DNA of 64,000 nt, taken from NCBI GenBank assembly GCA_033032175.1, contig CM065320.1, positions 9,610,001-9,674,000 of the forward strand, read 5' to 3'. Position numbers and translations under genes: made by a program. The stretch is from Saturnia japonica. Taxonomy: Eukaryota; Arthropoda; Insecta; Lepidoptera; Saturniidae. The notes below the pieces were generated by a model. The model was given only the letters and a program-made list of their open reading frames with translations. It was not told where the DNA came from and ran no database searches. Positions within the stretch are counted from its first letter, which is position 1, and each line of letters begins with the position of its first letter. Positions 45,545-56,499 of the stretch are shown here, piece after piece.

Positions 45545-45926
45545 TAGGGTTGCAAAAAAACCGTATTTTTCTATATGAAAAAAAAAACATTGAAAAAAAA
45601 CATGAAAAATAACTTGTTTTTTTTCTGGAGCATGTTTTTTTTAGGAGTACAGAGTTCAACATTTTAAAGGAAGTTTGCTTTAAAGATAAGTTCATATTAT
45701 AGTTTTGTTTATTTTTAAACCAACCATATTTTTTTGGTTGAATATTATGAAAAAGATTCGCACAGGGCAATCCCCATTCGGTTTATGTTTGTTTGAAGTA
45801 TGAACGCAGTTGACAGACCGCCTTTGAAGCTTGAGTGATACAGAGAGAGTACAATATAAGATTTATTTAGTTTTGTGGGGCTTTATGCTATTCAAAGTGT
45901 TGTATAAATATTCATTGTAAATTAAT

Positions 45927-48502
45927 ATGCCGAAAAGAGTCGGTTCAGGCCGAAAGCAATCGGTCGTCGCAAATGTTTTTAATTATATTATTTCAAATTC
46001 TAAAATTCCCAAAACAGAATGTACATTCTGCTCCAAACACGTTACTAAAAACGGGACAAGACTGATAAAGCACATACAAAACTGTAAAAAGTGTCCAAAC
46101 TCAATAAAAGAAAAATACGGAAAATCAACAAGATCGGTTCCTTATTCTCACTTAGAGAATATTCAAAAGCGTAAGTACATTTTCAATTTTATTGAACTAT
46201 TTTATTTCAGAAACTAGCTGTGCTCTACGGTTTAACCTTTTAATTTTTTACGACAAACACCGCGCCGCCAACGCACCCGTGTAGATAATTTTTTATACTT
46301 TGTGTAAAACTATCGATATTTTATGAGGACTAAATAAATTTTTCAAATTATAATATAGGCTATGTTACTCGCTGGTACTGGAGCTTTATATTGGTGAAAG
46401 AATTTTTAAAATCGATCCAGTAGTTTTTGAGTTTATCCATTACTTAAAACAACAAACGCAGACAAAACAACCAAAAAATAAAAAAAATCCACTTCATAAT
46501 CTTGGTATAGATTACATTTGATTTATTTTTAGTGTTCCGACCGTATTTAATAAGAAACCTGCATCGTTTCGTTCGCCATGTCCGTCTGTTTGTCTGTCTG
46601 GCTCTGGCTTAAGTGCTTATCTCAGAGACTCTTAGTATTGGAAAGCTGTAATTTTGCATAATATTTACGCTGACAAAGTGGTAAATTAAAAGTGGTAAAA
46701 AAATTATATATTTAAGAGAACCTACCCTGTCTCCACATGTATAAGGGAGATGATTTTTTTGTTGTTGTTTATATGATGGTTGATCCTTTTTTTCTAGATT
46801 TATTAAGCTCCAGCTCTGCCACTGCAAGTACTTTTAAGTTCGTCAAGTTGAAGACAACAGGTATTACAACATATGTAGACAAAATGAATCCAGAAGTTCA
46901 GGATAAGGCAGATGAACTTCTCAGCAGAGCAATTTATGCTAGCAGAGCACTCCTTAGCATGATGGACAATCCTTGCTGGAAGGAATTGTTTTTGTTCCTT
47001 CGGTCCGCGTACAAAATACCCTCTAGACACATGTTGTCTGGCCCGTTTTTGGAAAACGAGAACAAGAAAGTGTCAACGATGGTCGCAGAAGCAATTGCCG
47101 CTGCTGATTCAGTCAGGTTCGCTGTAGATGGCTGGAGTAACATTAGAAACGAACCTATTGTTAATTTTGTTGTTACAACACCGAAACCATTATTGTATAA
47201 AGTTTTACCGACAGGAAAATCACCTCACACTGCCGAATTCATGGCACAGGAAATTAGTCGTATAATTGAAGAAATTGGACAGCAAAAGATATATGGCCTC
47301 GTGACCGACAATGCATCTAATATGAAGGCAACTTGGAAACTACTAGAAACAAAGTACGCAAAGACAAACTTATTCACCTTCAGATGTCTGGCACAATCTC
47401 TTCAATTTATATTTACTGATAAAAAATTTTGCCAAGCTTTAAGACCCTGACAGCTAATGCAGTAGCCTGTATTAAGGCTATTAAGAATTCTCACAAGCTT
47501 AATACAGCCTTTATACAAAAGCAATCGATCACTAGCGTCAAAATAAGTCTTAAACTGCCCGTAAAAACTCGCTGGGGTTCCCCTTTACTTGCTTGGAAAG
47601 TTTAAGAGAAAATAAACAAACTATCAGAGCTATCGCAATTGACGAGAATCTATCAGATGCTTTAAATAAAGTAACCACAGTAAAAAGATGTATGTTAAGT
47701 GACGATTTTTGGGATAAAGTAACGGGATTCAGCAATTTACTGAAACCTATATCAGATACTATTAAAACTGTGGAAATTGACACTCCACAGTTATCTTATG
47801 TTTTAGGTTTATAAAAAAAATTGAAGATTCAATAGAAAATATGTTAGACAAGACCCTGTCCATATCCTATGGGCAAAAAGTCAGAGAAATACTTAAACAT
47901 AGAAAAGAATTCGCGATATACGACGTTCACAAAATTTGTAACTTATTAGATCCTCGTTTTAAAGGATGCGATCTTACACCAGAAGAAGATTCAATTGCTA
48001 CAGAACAAATTTATAATGCTGCTGTAAAAATGCCAGTTGATGAGAATATTGTACTGACAGAGCTTGCAAATTATATTGCAAAGCAAGGTTTTTTTCTAAA
48101 ACTTTTTTGTGGTCTTCCGTAAATAAGTTAACTCCCATGGCCTGGTGGGCAGGACTTTGCAAGTCGACTGCTTTATCTAAAGTTGCCCTTAAATTTATCT
48201 CGCTTCCAGTTACATCGGCAGCATGCGAGAGAACGTTTAGTACTTACAGTGATATTCATTCCAAAAAACGCAACAGTCTTACAAATGACAGGGCTAGCAA
48301 AATTGTTTATATTGCTCACAATTTGAAATTGCAATCTCAAAGTTTTTCACTTTTAGAACATAAAGAACATCTTGAAAAAGAAAATGTATCTGCAATTTTT
48401 GATATAGAGGAGACAGAAGAATGTGAAAATTCCGACACTGACAAGACTAGTGTAGGTAGTGACACTGATACTGAAAGTGGTACTGACACAGACGAAGAAT
48501 AA
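45927..48502 (+). pseudogene. hAT transposase, BED-finger type, frameshifted
   Basis: Exon 1 (45927-46170) starts MPKRVGSGRKQSVVANVFNY and holds a BED-type zinc finger (CTFCSKHV ... HIQNCKKC). A GTAAGT donor at 46171 and a TTTCTAG acceptor at 46797 join it in frame to the body. The body shows RFAVDGWSNIRNEPIVNFVV and YGLVTDNASNMKATW, the first catalytic blocks. Frame breaks follow near 47445, 47583, 47812 and 48090. After them come NLLDPRFKG and the dimerisation end LPVTSAACERTFSTYSDIHS, then KKRNSL and an acidic tail (DTDTESGTDTDEE). At least four frameshifts, so no functional enzyme. Confidence 0.85.
46205..46500 (+). repeat. Repeat within the hAT intron
   Basis: Begins AACTAGCTGTGCTCTACGGT and carries TAGGCTATGTTACTCGCTGG and GTGAAAGAATTTTTAAAATC, text also found near 14585-14660. 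It sits inside the predicted hAT intron, so it inserted there or forms part of it. Confidence 0.45.
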
Positions 48503-49074
48503 AATTTTGATGTAACTTATTGATTCGATTTTTAATTTAAGCAAAATGTAAGAAATCAGAAAACATACATACCTAAATAAAACATTTATTATCCAGAGAT
48601 TGTTTCCTTGAAAAAAAAACAACGGTTCTATGTTTTTTTTTTCAAGTTTTTTTCAACATAGTGAAAAAAACAAAGTCGTTTTTTTTCTTGTTACATCACT
48701 AGTACCGAGTACCCACTTCTTTATGCAAGCACCCTAAAGTTGAAATCTATAAAGCGTACTCAGACTTAGCTCAGACTTATCTCAGCCTTAAGTTCCGAAA
48801 TTAAAATTCATAGTCGCAAGCTTAGCATTTGCTCAGCTCTGCCTGAGTAAAGTTCAAACTTCAAGTCATCGTATTCGACGACTTACGGAAAACTTGGGTA
48901 TTATACGACTAAAAAAAATAGTATAGCATAATAGTGAAGACGGGTTCGTGGTCTGCTATAATATGTACATGCATATATGCACACACTATAGCTGCGTCTC
49001 GTAACGGTGTCTTGAGTACAGAGATTTTACTCATCTAAAAATATGCGCACCACGCTAAAAGAAATTTTCACTTA

Positions 49075-49201
49075 AAAAACAAAAAATCGATTTTCCAATA
49101 ATTGATGTTTTTATAATTAAAAACATCGTTAAAAAAATTTTTTTTATTGTAAATTAATTGATTTTTAAACAATTTTTTCATTATGATATTTTCACATCCC
49201 T
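49075..49201. repeat. Fragment of the A/T-rich hAT MITE
   Basis: AATCGATTTT and TTAATTGATTTTTAAAC text ending in TTCACATCCCTA, the same terminus as the MITE at 43392-43915. The left end is missing. It lies just 90 bp upstream of the Trap1 start codon. Confidence 0.5.
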
Positions 49202-49290
49202 ATTGTATACCTGCATTAATTTTACTTTGTCGGATTCATCGTTTACTCGAAATATTTATTATTTCAATTTAATAATATTATTCATATATT

Positions 49291-49408
49291 ATGTCGGCGT
49301 TGCGTGCGAAACTAGGCTTTTCAATATTGTTTTCGAGAAGATTGTTGAATTCTGCAAGATATGCTAAATATATTGCATCTTGTAATGAAGCGACTATCAA
49401 ATTTAAAG
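49291..49408 (+). CDS. Trap1: TRAP1 (mitochondrial HSP90), exon 1
   Basis: Encodes residues 1-39 plus one base. MSALRAKLGFSILFSRRLLN, then SARYAKYIASCNEATIKFK, is rich in Arg, Lys and Ser with no acidic residue until position 34, as expected of a mitochondrial targeting presequence. The donor is AAAG|GTATAA at 49408/49409. The ATG at 49291 is the first in this frame. TRAP1 is the matrix HSP90 chaperone that folds client proteins with ATP. Confidence 0.9.
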
Positions 49409-49531
49409 GTATAATAAATACATATAATATACCCAAATATCACTTCCATAATTTGTTTTCAATTATTTGTCAATAATTTGTTCCATGAGTACAAAACAGA
49501 TTCGTTGCATTTTATAAAATTGTCATTACAG

Positions 49532-49674
49532 CAAACCTTAATGGTAAATACTACTCGACTGCAGCTGAACAACATTCTAATTCTGCTAATGGAAATACTG
49601 AGAAGAGGGAATTTCAAGCTGAAACAAGAATGTTATTAGATATTGTAGCTAGGTCACTGTATTCAGATAAAGAA
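49532..49674 (+). CDS. Trap1: TRAP1, exon 2
   Basis: 143 nt, acceptor ATTACAG|CAAACC and donor AAAGAA|GTAAGT. It completes a GCA alanine with the last base of exon 1 and leaves in phase 0. It encodes [20 protein letters not shown] and then [20 protein letters not shown], the first helix of the HSP90 N-terminal ATPase domain. The part before FQAET is the variable end of the presequence. Confidence 0.95.
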
Positions 49675-49807
49675 GTAAGTAATTGGTTAGTTTATATTAC
49701 ATGCCGCTGAATTTGATGATGTGAAGGGGTGAGTGAGGGTGAGAGGCTGTCAAGGAAAAAGTGCGGAAACAATTAGTTTTTGAGAAATATTTTTTTACAA
49801 TTTTGAG

Positions 49808-49896
49808 TATTTGTTACTTCATTATAATCACAGTTCCAACATAACTTCAATAGATAATTATTTGTTACTTCATTATAATCACAGTTCCAACATAAC
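49808..49896 (+). repeat. Direct repeat in Trap1 intron 2
   Basis: 38 bp (starting TATTTGTTACTTCATTATAA) at 49808-49845 recur exactly at 49859-49896, 51 bp apart. A simple local tandem duplication, non-coding. Confidence 0.7.
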
Positions 49897-50839
49897 CTAT
49901 ACAATTTTATCACCATAACGGAAAAATGACCAAATTCTCACTCTAAATACAAACGGCACAAAATGTTAAAGAGGTCGAATTGGACATAAACAGCACAATA
50001 ATTTTTCATAAACAAAGAAAAAAATGTATAGAAAAACATTACGATCTTTGAAAATCTTCTATCTTTCAAAAATGAACTTTATGTCAACTGGTTGAGAACT
50101 AAAATTAATATTGTCAGAATTACAAAAAAAATAATTGAAAAAAAAATCTTAAGAATTATTTATTTCCGCAGTGTAAAATTTTATATTTATCCCTATTAAA
50201 AAGTAATCTAATTATTTTTGATCCATTCAGAATATTTTTATTTGTCAATAATGTTGCACAATTTAACTTACTGAGTCATAATATTGTCCATACATACATG
50301 GAATTACATAAACAAAACTTCCCAATACTTTGACAAGACTGTCTAACACCATGTTCCTGTTTTCATTAGTGCTAATAATAGATAATTGTGTTTGATACCA
50401 GTGGAATATCAATATGATATCAGCAGGTTCAAATCCCAACATAATTTGTACTGTTTTGAATTTATTTAATAACACCACTGGGTGATTGTGGAGGAAACAA
50501 TTGTGAAAAAACATGAACACCTAAGAAAAATACCTCATTAGTACTACACTACATACAGAACTGTAGATTTCTCAAATGTTTTAAATCACCAATAATTTAT
50601 GTACTGAAGTGGTAAGCCTGCCCATCTCTCATTTCGAGAATAGGCCTTTACATAACTGTGAGATATTCATTGTGTAGTTTATCATTCACAAAAATATTTT
50701 TTCATACCCATTCTGTTGAAATAATGTCTGTCAAAAATTACAATATTATAATTATAATATTGTTGTTGTGATAAGTTTGAATTACATTTTGCTAGATGAA
50801 AATAATATAACATAAACATAATCATTTATTATTTTTAAG
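49897..50839. other. Trap1 intron 2, nothing else recognised
   Basis: AT-rich intron. The minus-strand open frame at 50263-50520 has no family motif. Confidence 0.45.
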
Positions 50840-50998
50840 GTTTTTATAAGGGAGTTGATTTCTAATGCAAGTGATGCTTTGGAAAAGTTTCGGTATTTGA
50901 GTGTCAGTGGCACTGGGACACAACAATTAGATGAAATTGATAGGCCTCTTGAGATCAGACTGACTACAGACAAACAGAATAGGACTATAACAATACAG
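50840..50998 (+). CDS. Trap1: TRAP1, exon 3
   Basis: 159 nt (53 codons, phase 0 on both sides), acceptor TTTTTAAG|GTTTTT and donor ATACAG|GTAACT. It encodes VFIRELISNASDALEKFRYL and then RPLEIRLTTDKQNRTITIQ. The Glu of RELISNASDA is the family's catalytic ATPase glutamate and the Asn binds the ATP magnesium; both are intact. Confidence 0.97.
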
Positions 50999-51386
50999 GT
51001 AACTTTTATTCCTGCTAGACTAATAATATAGCATCTGTTTTCTAGTATAACTTAAAGTATAACTTATTAATTTAATTACACATTTTCAGTATGTACTAAA
51101 TATATTGTGGAAGTGGTTACATTTGGTTTTTTTAATTATTTTAACCTAATAACATTGCCATCAGAGTGAAATTTTATTTCTGTTTTATTTTAGTACTTTC
51201 TGTTAATTTCTGTTTTTGTGAGAACTCTCCTAGGACAAACAAATGTTTGAGAAAATAAGAAGCTGACAGATTGATAAATTGACACAAAAACTGAATGAAA
51301 TTGTTTTTACAAATAATTTCATGCTAATTGCTGGCCTTTGACTGAATTTATAAAATAAAATAAAAATATTTTAAAAATATTTCCAG
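50999..51386. other. Trap1 intron 3
   Basis: A 388-bp AT-rich intron with normal GT and AG borders and no embedded element that I can see. Confidence 0.6.
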
Positions 51387-51622
51387 GACACAGGTATTGG
51401 TATGACAAAAGAAGAACTCACTGAAAACTTGGGTACAATAGCTCGCTCTGGTTCAAAATCGTTCATTGAAGAAATCAAGAAACAAGGTGCAGAACAAGCC
51501 AATTCTATTATAGGGCAGTTTGGAGTGGGCTTCTATTCATCATTCATGGTTGCTGATAAGATTGAAGTATTTACACGTAGCAGTAAAGCAGGCTCCCCAG
51601 GATATAGATGGTTCTCAGATGG
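51387..51622 (+). CDS. Trap1: TRAP1, exon 4
   Basis: 236 nt (78 codons plus two bases), acceptor TTTCCAG|GACACA and donor GATGG|GTCAGT. It encodes [40 protein letters not shown], then [20 protein letters not shown]. The DTGIGM and GxxGVGFYS motifs line the ATP pocket and lid of the HSP90 (GHKL) fold. All key residues seen are conserved. The frame joins exon 5 across a 6.5-kb intron. Confidence 0.97.
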
Positions 51623-51920
51623 GTCAGTATTAATATACATTGTAGGTATTAAGTGATCAATACAAGTAGTAGACTGAAAATTTGAGGTCATTTAGGGATT
51701 GCAAAAAAATACAAACATATTTTCATATTCTATTTATCAAGTTAATATGTTCATCTAATTAGATTTTAGACAACTATCACTAATTTAAGATTGCGTAATC
51801 GGTTTTTGTGATTATTTTACTTTTTGTATTGACAATAATTCCAGTTGTTCTAGATTGCTTGGTTGTGTTGTATGTCTATACTTGTAATAGAGGTAAAGTA
51901 TGTTACTAAAAGGTAAGCCC

Positions 51921-52253
51921 TGCAATTAATTTATCCGAATTTATTTTGCTACTTCCGCCTGAAAACAGATTAACAGTTGGTTTGTCTTCCAGCAACAAAA
52001 AATGCTTGTTATTAATAGTTGAGATTAATCTGAGACTAATTGTGGAAATGAAGAAATATTAAAATGAGAAACATTAGTCACTGAAACAATAAAAGAGATG
52101 CGGTTAAGCCTGTAGACTCAGTACAGATTAGATTTAACATTTTCTGATTCATCTCAACAATTATATAAAACGTATTTTATTGAAGAAAGATGAAACAACC
52201 ATTAATCTGTTTTCAAGCGGAAGTAGCAAAGAAAATTCGGATAAATTAATTAC
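51921..52253. repeat. MITE with ~60-bp inverted ends, in Trap1 intron 4
   Basis: Bases from about 51924 (AATTAATTTATCCGAATT, then GCTACTTCCGCCTGAAAACA) recur inverted at about 52190-52250 with around 10% mismatch over some 60 bp. The interior of roughly 200 bp is non-coding. The long inverted ends could form a stable hairpin in the transcript. Confidence 0.7.
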
Positions 52254-52427
52254 GGTGGATTTTCGCAAAGTAACCCCTATGTCAATCATATGTGGTAATT
52301 TCTGTAGTTACTGATTTCACACTTAAAATTATTTCTCTACGAGGAAACTACATTATCCCTGAAGCTAATTATTAAATTTTATATACTAATTAACATGAAT
52401 GAAAGTGCAGGTGGTTGGTATTATTTA

Positions 52428-52560
52428 CTAGCTGTACCCGTGACTTCGCCTGTGTAGACCATAGATAATACGTGCAGACTACAGAATGCCGTCAATCGGG
52501 CACACGCTACCCCCCGTAGCGGTTATATGCTTACTGTAAGTGATCCATACAAGATAGACA
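52428..52560 (+). repeat. Helitron-like fragment
   Basis: The head TACTAGCTGTACCCGTGACT plus GACTACAGAATGCCGTCAAT of the ~500-bp family; the 3' half is missing. Confidence 0.6.
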
Positions 52561-53154
52561 TATGCTCTCGCTGTTAATTATATAAATATAGAACTAGTGT
52601 AGAGTGATTCGGATTTCCAAGAAAATCAACTTTCTAAATATAAGAACTAAACGTGTGTTCTATCTTTTCAAACATTTTGTTTTACAATAGACCTTACTAT
52701 ATAATCTATGTAATTAATAAAATTGAAGAGTCTGTAATATCAATTAAGAGAACAATTGAGATACATGCCCAGTGTGAATGGCTTTACATGCTCGGCTTGA
52801 GGGATGATGTTATTGTATAATTTTATGGGTGGACAGGTTTGCCTTTTAAGGGTGAATGTTAGAGGTGTTATATTAGGCTCATAATTGATATTCCTAATAT
52901 GGAATATATTAGTTAACTCATATTAGGTTCCCGTACCTATTATTTGGTATTAGTCAAATAATAGTCACCGATTCAACATTCGCTATTCGCTACCTACTTG
53001 AATCTAATACTCATATTAAGCGTATCTATTCTATACTTAAAGAACGTATTATGTAAGTATGAAATAAAAGATTGTCGTGAATATTTATTATTATTATCCG
53101 CGTGCTTATTATATAACATAAAAGAAATAGTGATTAAATTTTCCTTCGTATCAA

Positions 53155-53360
53155 TAAACTAGCGTGTCCGCGGCTTCGCTTACGTGGACTACAGAATGCC
53201 CGCGCGAATCTTGCACTCCCGCTCCCGGCTATTTTAAAGACAAAAATGTTTATTGTGGATGTTCGTTCTTAAAATAGATGTATACTCTCCTTGACTTTTT
53301 TGTAGATCTTTTTAATGTTTACAATTATTTGGTACATTAGTTTGCTATATCTCTTATTAG
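53155..53360 (+). repeat. Helitron-like fragment
   Basis: AACTAGCGTGTCCGCGGCTT, GGACTACAGAATGCCCGCGC, GCTATTTTAAAGACAAAAAT and TTTGCTATATCTCTTATTAG match 36892-37105. The copy stops abruptly near 53360, where a different repeat begins. Confidence 0.65.
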
Positions 53361-53846
53361 TCCGGTCAATCTAGACCAAAAAATGAGAGTGAAGGTACAT
53401 AAAATCCCAACATAATTATAAATAATATTTAAAAGTTCCCCATCATTCCCGTGTATGGAAATTTTTTTATTCAAGGTCAACGGTCAAAAAAATGAGTTTT
53501 TCGCGATTTTCAGCAAAACGATAAGTTTTATCATAAAAGTACTTTAGACAAAAATTGTAGATCATAAAATTATCTATAAAAAATTTATCAATACTTTTTT
53601 CCTACGAGCCACCGTTTCTGAGATATAACGATTCAAAAAGTTATAAAAGTTGTTATCGTCATAATATGCACACGTTTCCACGCCACCTGTGAGGTAGTGT
53701 ACTTAGCGCGTTTTTTTTAACGTGGTTTCCCCAGCAGGCCTACTCCACCGGTCAGTTGTGATCCTGTTCAATGTGAAACTATTGCAAAATTACTGATATT
53801 TTCAAAGATTGGAAAGATAAAAGCGATGTAAGAGACAATGATGTAC
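53361..53846. repeat. Unidentified repeat, possible element end
   Basis: Text such as GAGTTTTTCGCGATTTTCAG and GTTTCTGAGATATAACGATT has the look of untranslated element sequence that truncates the Helitron-like copy before it. With the exon-like stretch to its right on the minus strand it may be the 3' part of an unknown element. Confidence 0.35.
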
Positions 53847-53988
53847 CTAGTTAAATCATCATCATCCTCGCTGTTTTTACTTGATGACGGTGGCGGCACC
53901 CATGATGACGTGGAAGAAATGTTTTCAGCGGAATCAGGATTAAAGTCACTTTCAATCAATAAATGTTTCGTATAGGTTTCTTGATCAT
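53847..53988 (-). other. Exon-like open stretch, unknown
   Basis: The minus strand reads SDDQETYTKHLLIESDFNPD, then SAENISSTSSWVPPPSSSKN and SEDDDDLTR, followed by a good donor ACTAG|GTACAT at 53847/53846. No ATG starts the frame before a stop at about 53990. The Ser/Asp-rich peptide looks like the disordered N-terminus of a transposon-encoded protein. No further exon was identified in the minus direction. Confidence 0.3.
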
Positions 53989-54035
53989 CACTTTATATAT
54001 ATTTATATAAAGATCCACGTAGATTTTCTTATACC

Positions 54036-55425
54036 TGCTTTCTTTTGATAGCTCGTTTGACTGATGGAATGGAAAATCTGAATCCTCAAAATGACCCCGG
54101 TTTGTGGCCCATAACAATTACTGATGTAGACCGAACTGAGATTGTATTGAGAGGTCCAATCCGGATTAAAGTTGAGTTATCTCCCGTAAATGATAATGGA
54201 CGGCGATTCAATGAATATCATTATAATAAGATATTAGTTAACGGTGAAAAGCTTGTCAGGCGCTGGATGATTTATTCACAAACAAAGGATGCCGTTTATT
54301 GTTTTCCGTGTCGAATATTCGGGCTAGAAAATACAAAGATTGGATCAAGTGAAGGAGTGTGTGATTGGAAATACTTGGGCGATTACCTAAAGTCACATGA
54401 ATCTAGTTGACGACAGCACAAAGATTGTATGCTGAAATGGATTAATTTAGAGAATGGTTTAAAAAGCTGTTCCACTATTGACTCCTTGGCTCAGTCACAA
54501 ATTGAACAAGAAAGGCAATGTTGGAGAGATATTTTAGAACGATTGCTCGTAATTGTAAATTTTTTAGCATCCCATAATTTGACCTTCAGGGGTCATAGAG
54601 AGAAGTTAAAATCTGACTCAGGTTCGAGTGAGACAAGCGGCAACTTTATAGATTTAGTAAAGTTAATAGCCCGATTTCATCCCGTACTGAGACTTCACTT
54701 ACAACAAGTAAAAGATAAAACGATTAATGACCACTATATCGGAAAAAATATTTAAAATGATCTCCTACAATTAATGGCAAGTCACGTGAAAACTGAAATT
54801 GTTGAAAAAATAATTAATAATAAATATTACTCTATTATTCTTGATTGTACTCGCGAGCAATATGATATTGACAGACAGTTTAAAGAAGTCAGAAGACGAC
54901 GTAAAAAAGGCATTTTGATTATGAAGGGGAAGATGAAGCTCATGAACTGAATGCGGAAGAGATTTTCAAAATAAACTATTTTTATGTTATTGTCGACAAT
55001 GTGCGCGCAAGCTGCCATCCTAGGTTTGAGGCACTTAAACATCATGAGAGCATATTTGGTTTCATGTATAATATAAAAAGATTAAAGGAAATTAGTGATA
55101 GTGAACTTTCGAAGCAGTGCAGCGAAATGACTGCAAAATGACGAATGACATTATCTCGGTGCTGAAATACATAATAGAAAAAAAATAAACTGAAGTTTAC
55201 CCCACTATCGAAATAGTTTTAAGAATTATTGCCACCACGCCTGTTACGGTTGCGTCTGCTGAAAGGAGTTTTTCGAGGCTTAAAATTATTAAAACATATT
55301 TGAGGAATTCGATGACACAGGATCAGCCATCAACTCTTGCTATTCTTTCAATCGAAAATGACGTAGCCCATTCGTTAGATTATTATGCGTTAATTAAAGA
55401 TTTTAGTCTTAGTAAAAGCCGCTAA
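54036..55425 (+). pseudogene. ZMYM1-like hAT transposase, internally deleted
   Basis: The plus strand encodes LNPQNDPGLWPITITDVDRT, a TTF/ZMYM-type finger region (RRWMIYSQTKDAVYCFPCRI), a stop after KSHESS (54410), then QERQCWRDILERLLVIVNFL, and after another stop LMASHVKTEIVEKIINNKYY, then SIILDCT (the first catalytic block, altered). Much of the middle is missing. YFYVIVDNVRASCHPRFEAL leads to the dimerisation end TVASAERSFSRLKIIKTYLR, then NSMTQDQPSTLAILSIE, ending in TAA at about 55425. This is the order in ZMYM1-like hAT (DUF4371) proteins. At least two stops, one frameshift and a large deletion. Confidence 0.82.
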
Positions 55426-55663
55426 CATCAGTTTTAAAATTTATCATCTCTGTATTTGTTAATTTTGTAAATCTTTCAATGTAAGTAAAATATTTTAAAA
55501 CTCAAATTTTATTTATTTGTATGTCTTTAGCATTTCTCGTCAAACATAACGAATACCTACCAAACAACCAGACCTACTTTCGCATCACATAGGTACTTTT
55601 CCGTAGGACAAAAGGCCTCGCAAAGACTTGCCGCCCGGAGCCTCGCAATGGGTAAGTCCGCCG
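55426..55663 (+). repeat. 3' flank and right end of the ZMYM1-like hAT
   Basis: GC-rich text GCCTCGCAATGGGTAAGTCC, then GCCGCTG near 55640-55663, is typical of the terminal repeat of this hAT group (outer end CAGCGGCGGACTTACC on the other strand). A matching left end was not found, so the 5' end is lost or diverged. Confidence 0.5.
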
Positions 55664-55699
55664 CTGGTCAGCGGCTTCGTACGCGCTAGTTACTACGCA

Positions 55700-56240
55700 G
55701 TAGTTATTTACATTCCATAATTAAATTTTTACTCATATTGTTGACAGTTCTTATGCTGTATCAATTGAGGAGTGGCGATAATTTCCCGTGTATAATTTTC
55801 ATCAAAATGAGTTGAAAATTATTATTCCATTCTACAATTTCTAATGCATTATTAACAATTGTTATAGCTTCTCAGTTATAGTATCTATGATGAAGAATTG
55901 ATGAAAATGTAGTTTTTTTAACTTCTTTTTTTTATTTCTAGAAGTAATATTGACAGTTCTTATAGCCCATCAATTATATAGTTACTGTTTTACTTCCCGC
56001 GTACAAAATTTAATCAAAATCGGTTTAGAATTAATGACATTTCACATAAGAACCCCGTGTATAAAATTTTATAAGAATCGGTCAAGCCGTTTTTGAGTTA
56101 AATCCGGACATACAAACAGATAGACAGTAAAAAAATAATCAATGGCATATTCGTGATCAGTATCATTCATATAGTGTGCCTATCGGAAAATTTTGGGAAA
56201 ATATTAAAAGTATAGACAGGACTACTACAGATTTATTAAT
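55700..56240 (+). repeat. Repeat built of ~110-bp internal units, copy 2
   Basis: Same modular plan as 32870-33445: units near 55745, 55850 and 55945 with CTTATAGCCCATCAATTATA and AATCAAAATCGGTTTAGAAT. They are followed by AAGCCGTTTTTGAGTTAAAT, CATATTCGTGATCAGTATCA and CTACTACAGATTTATTAATA. Confidence 0.6.
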
Positions 56241-56499
56241 ACAGATGAATTTTATGCGGGGTCGTTTTTCGCCGCGCTTTCTTGTTAACTCTTCATTGAA
56301 TCTGCGGAATTTTTCATTAAACTTTACTTATATTATCATTGAATTGAAACTATATTGAGCAAAATTATTACACACTCGTGGTCATTGGCCGTCTTTTTTT
56401 TTTAATTACACGGAACACTGTCACACTATTTTAATGTTATTACAAAACAAAAAAAAACATATTCTTTGTTAATGTAATGCCGAGGCAAAGTTTCGTGCA

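Larger units (their letters stand above)
45545..48701 (+). mobile_element. hAT transposon, full length but broken
   Basis: The left end TAGGGTTGCAAAAAAACCG and the inverted right end TAGTGATGTAACAAG are hAT-like and imperfect. Flanks TGTCCGAG (45537-45544) and GTACCGAG (48702-48709) share five of eight bases, consistent with an aged 8-bp duplication. It encodes a BED-finger transposase on the plus strand. It lies between mam and Trap1. Confidence 0.65.

Noticed and set aside
45000..45770. A 230-codon minus-strand open frame
   Set aside because: It runs through poly-C and poly-A/T tracts and into the hAT terminus, with no domain or codon pattern; a chance frame.
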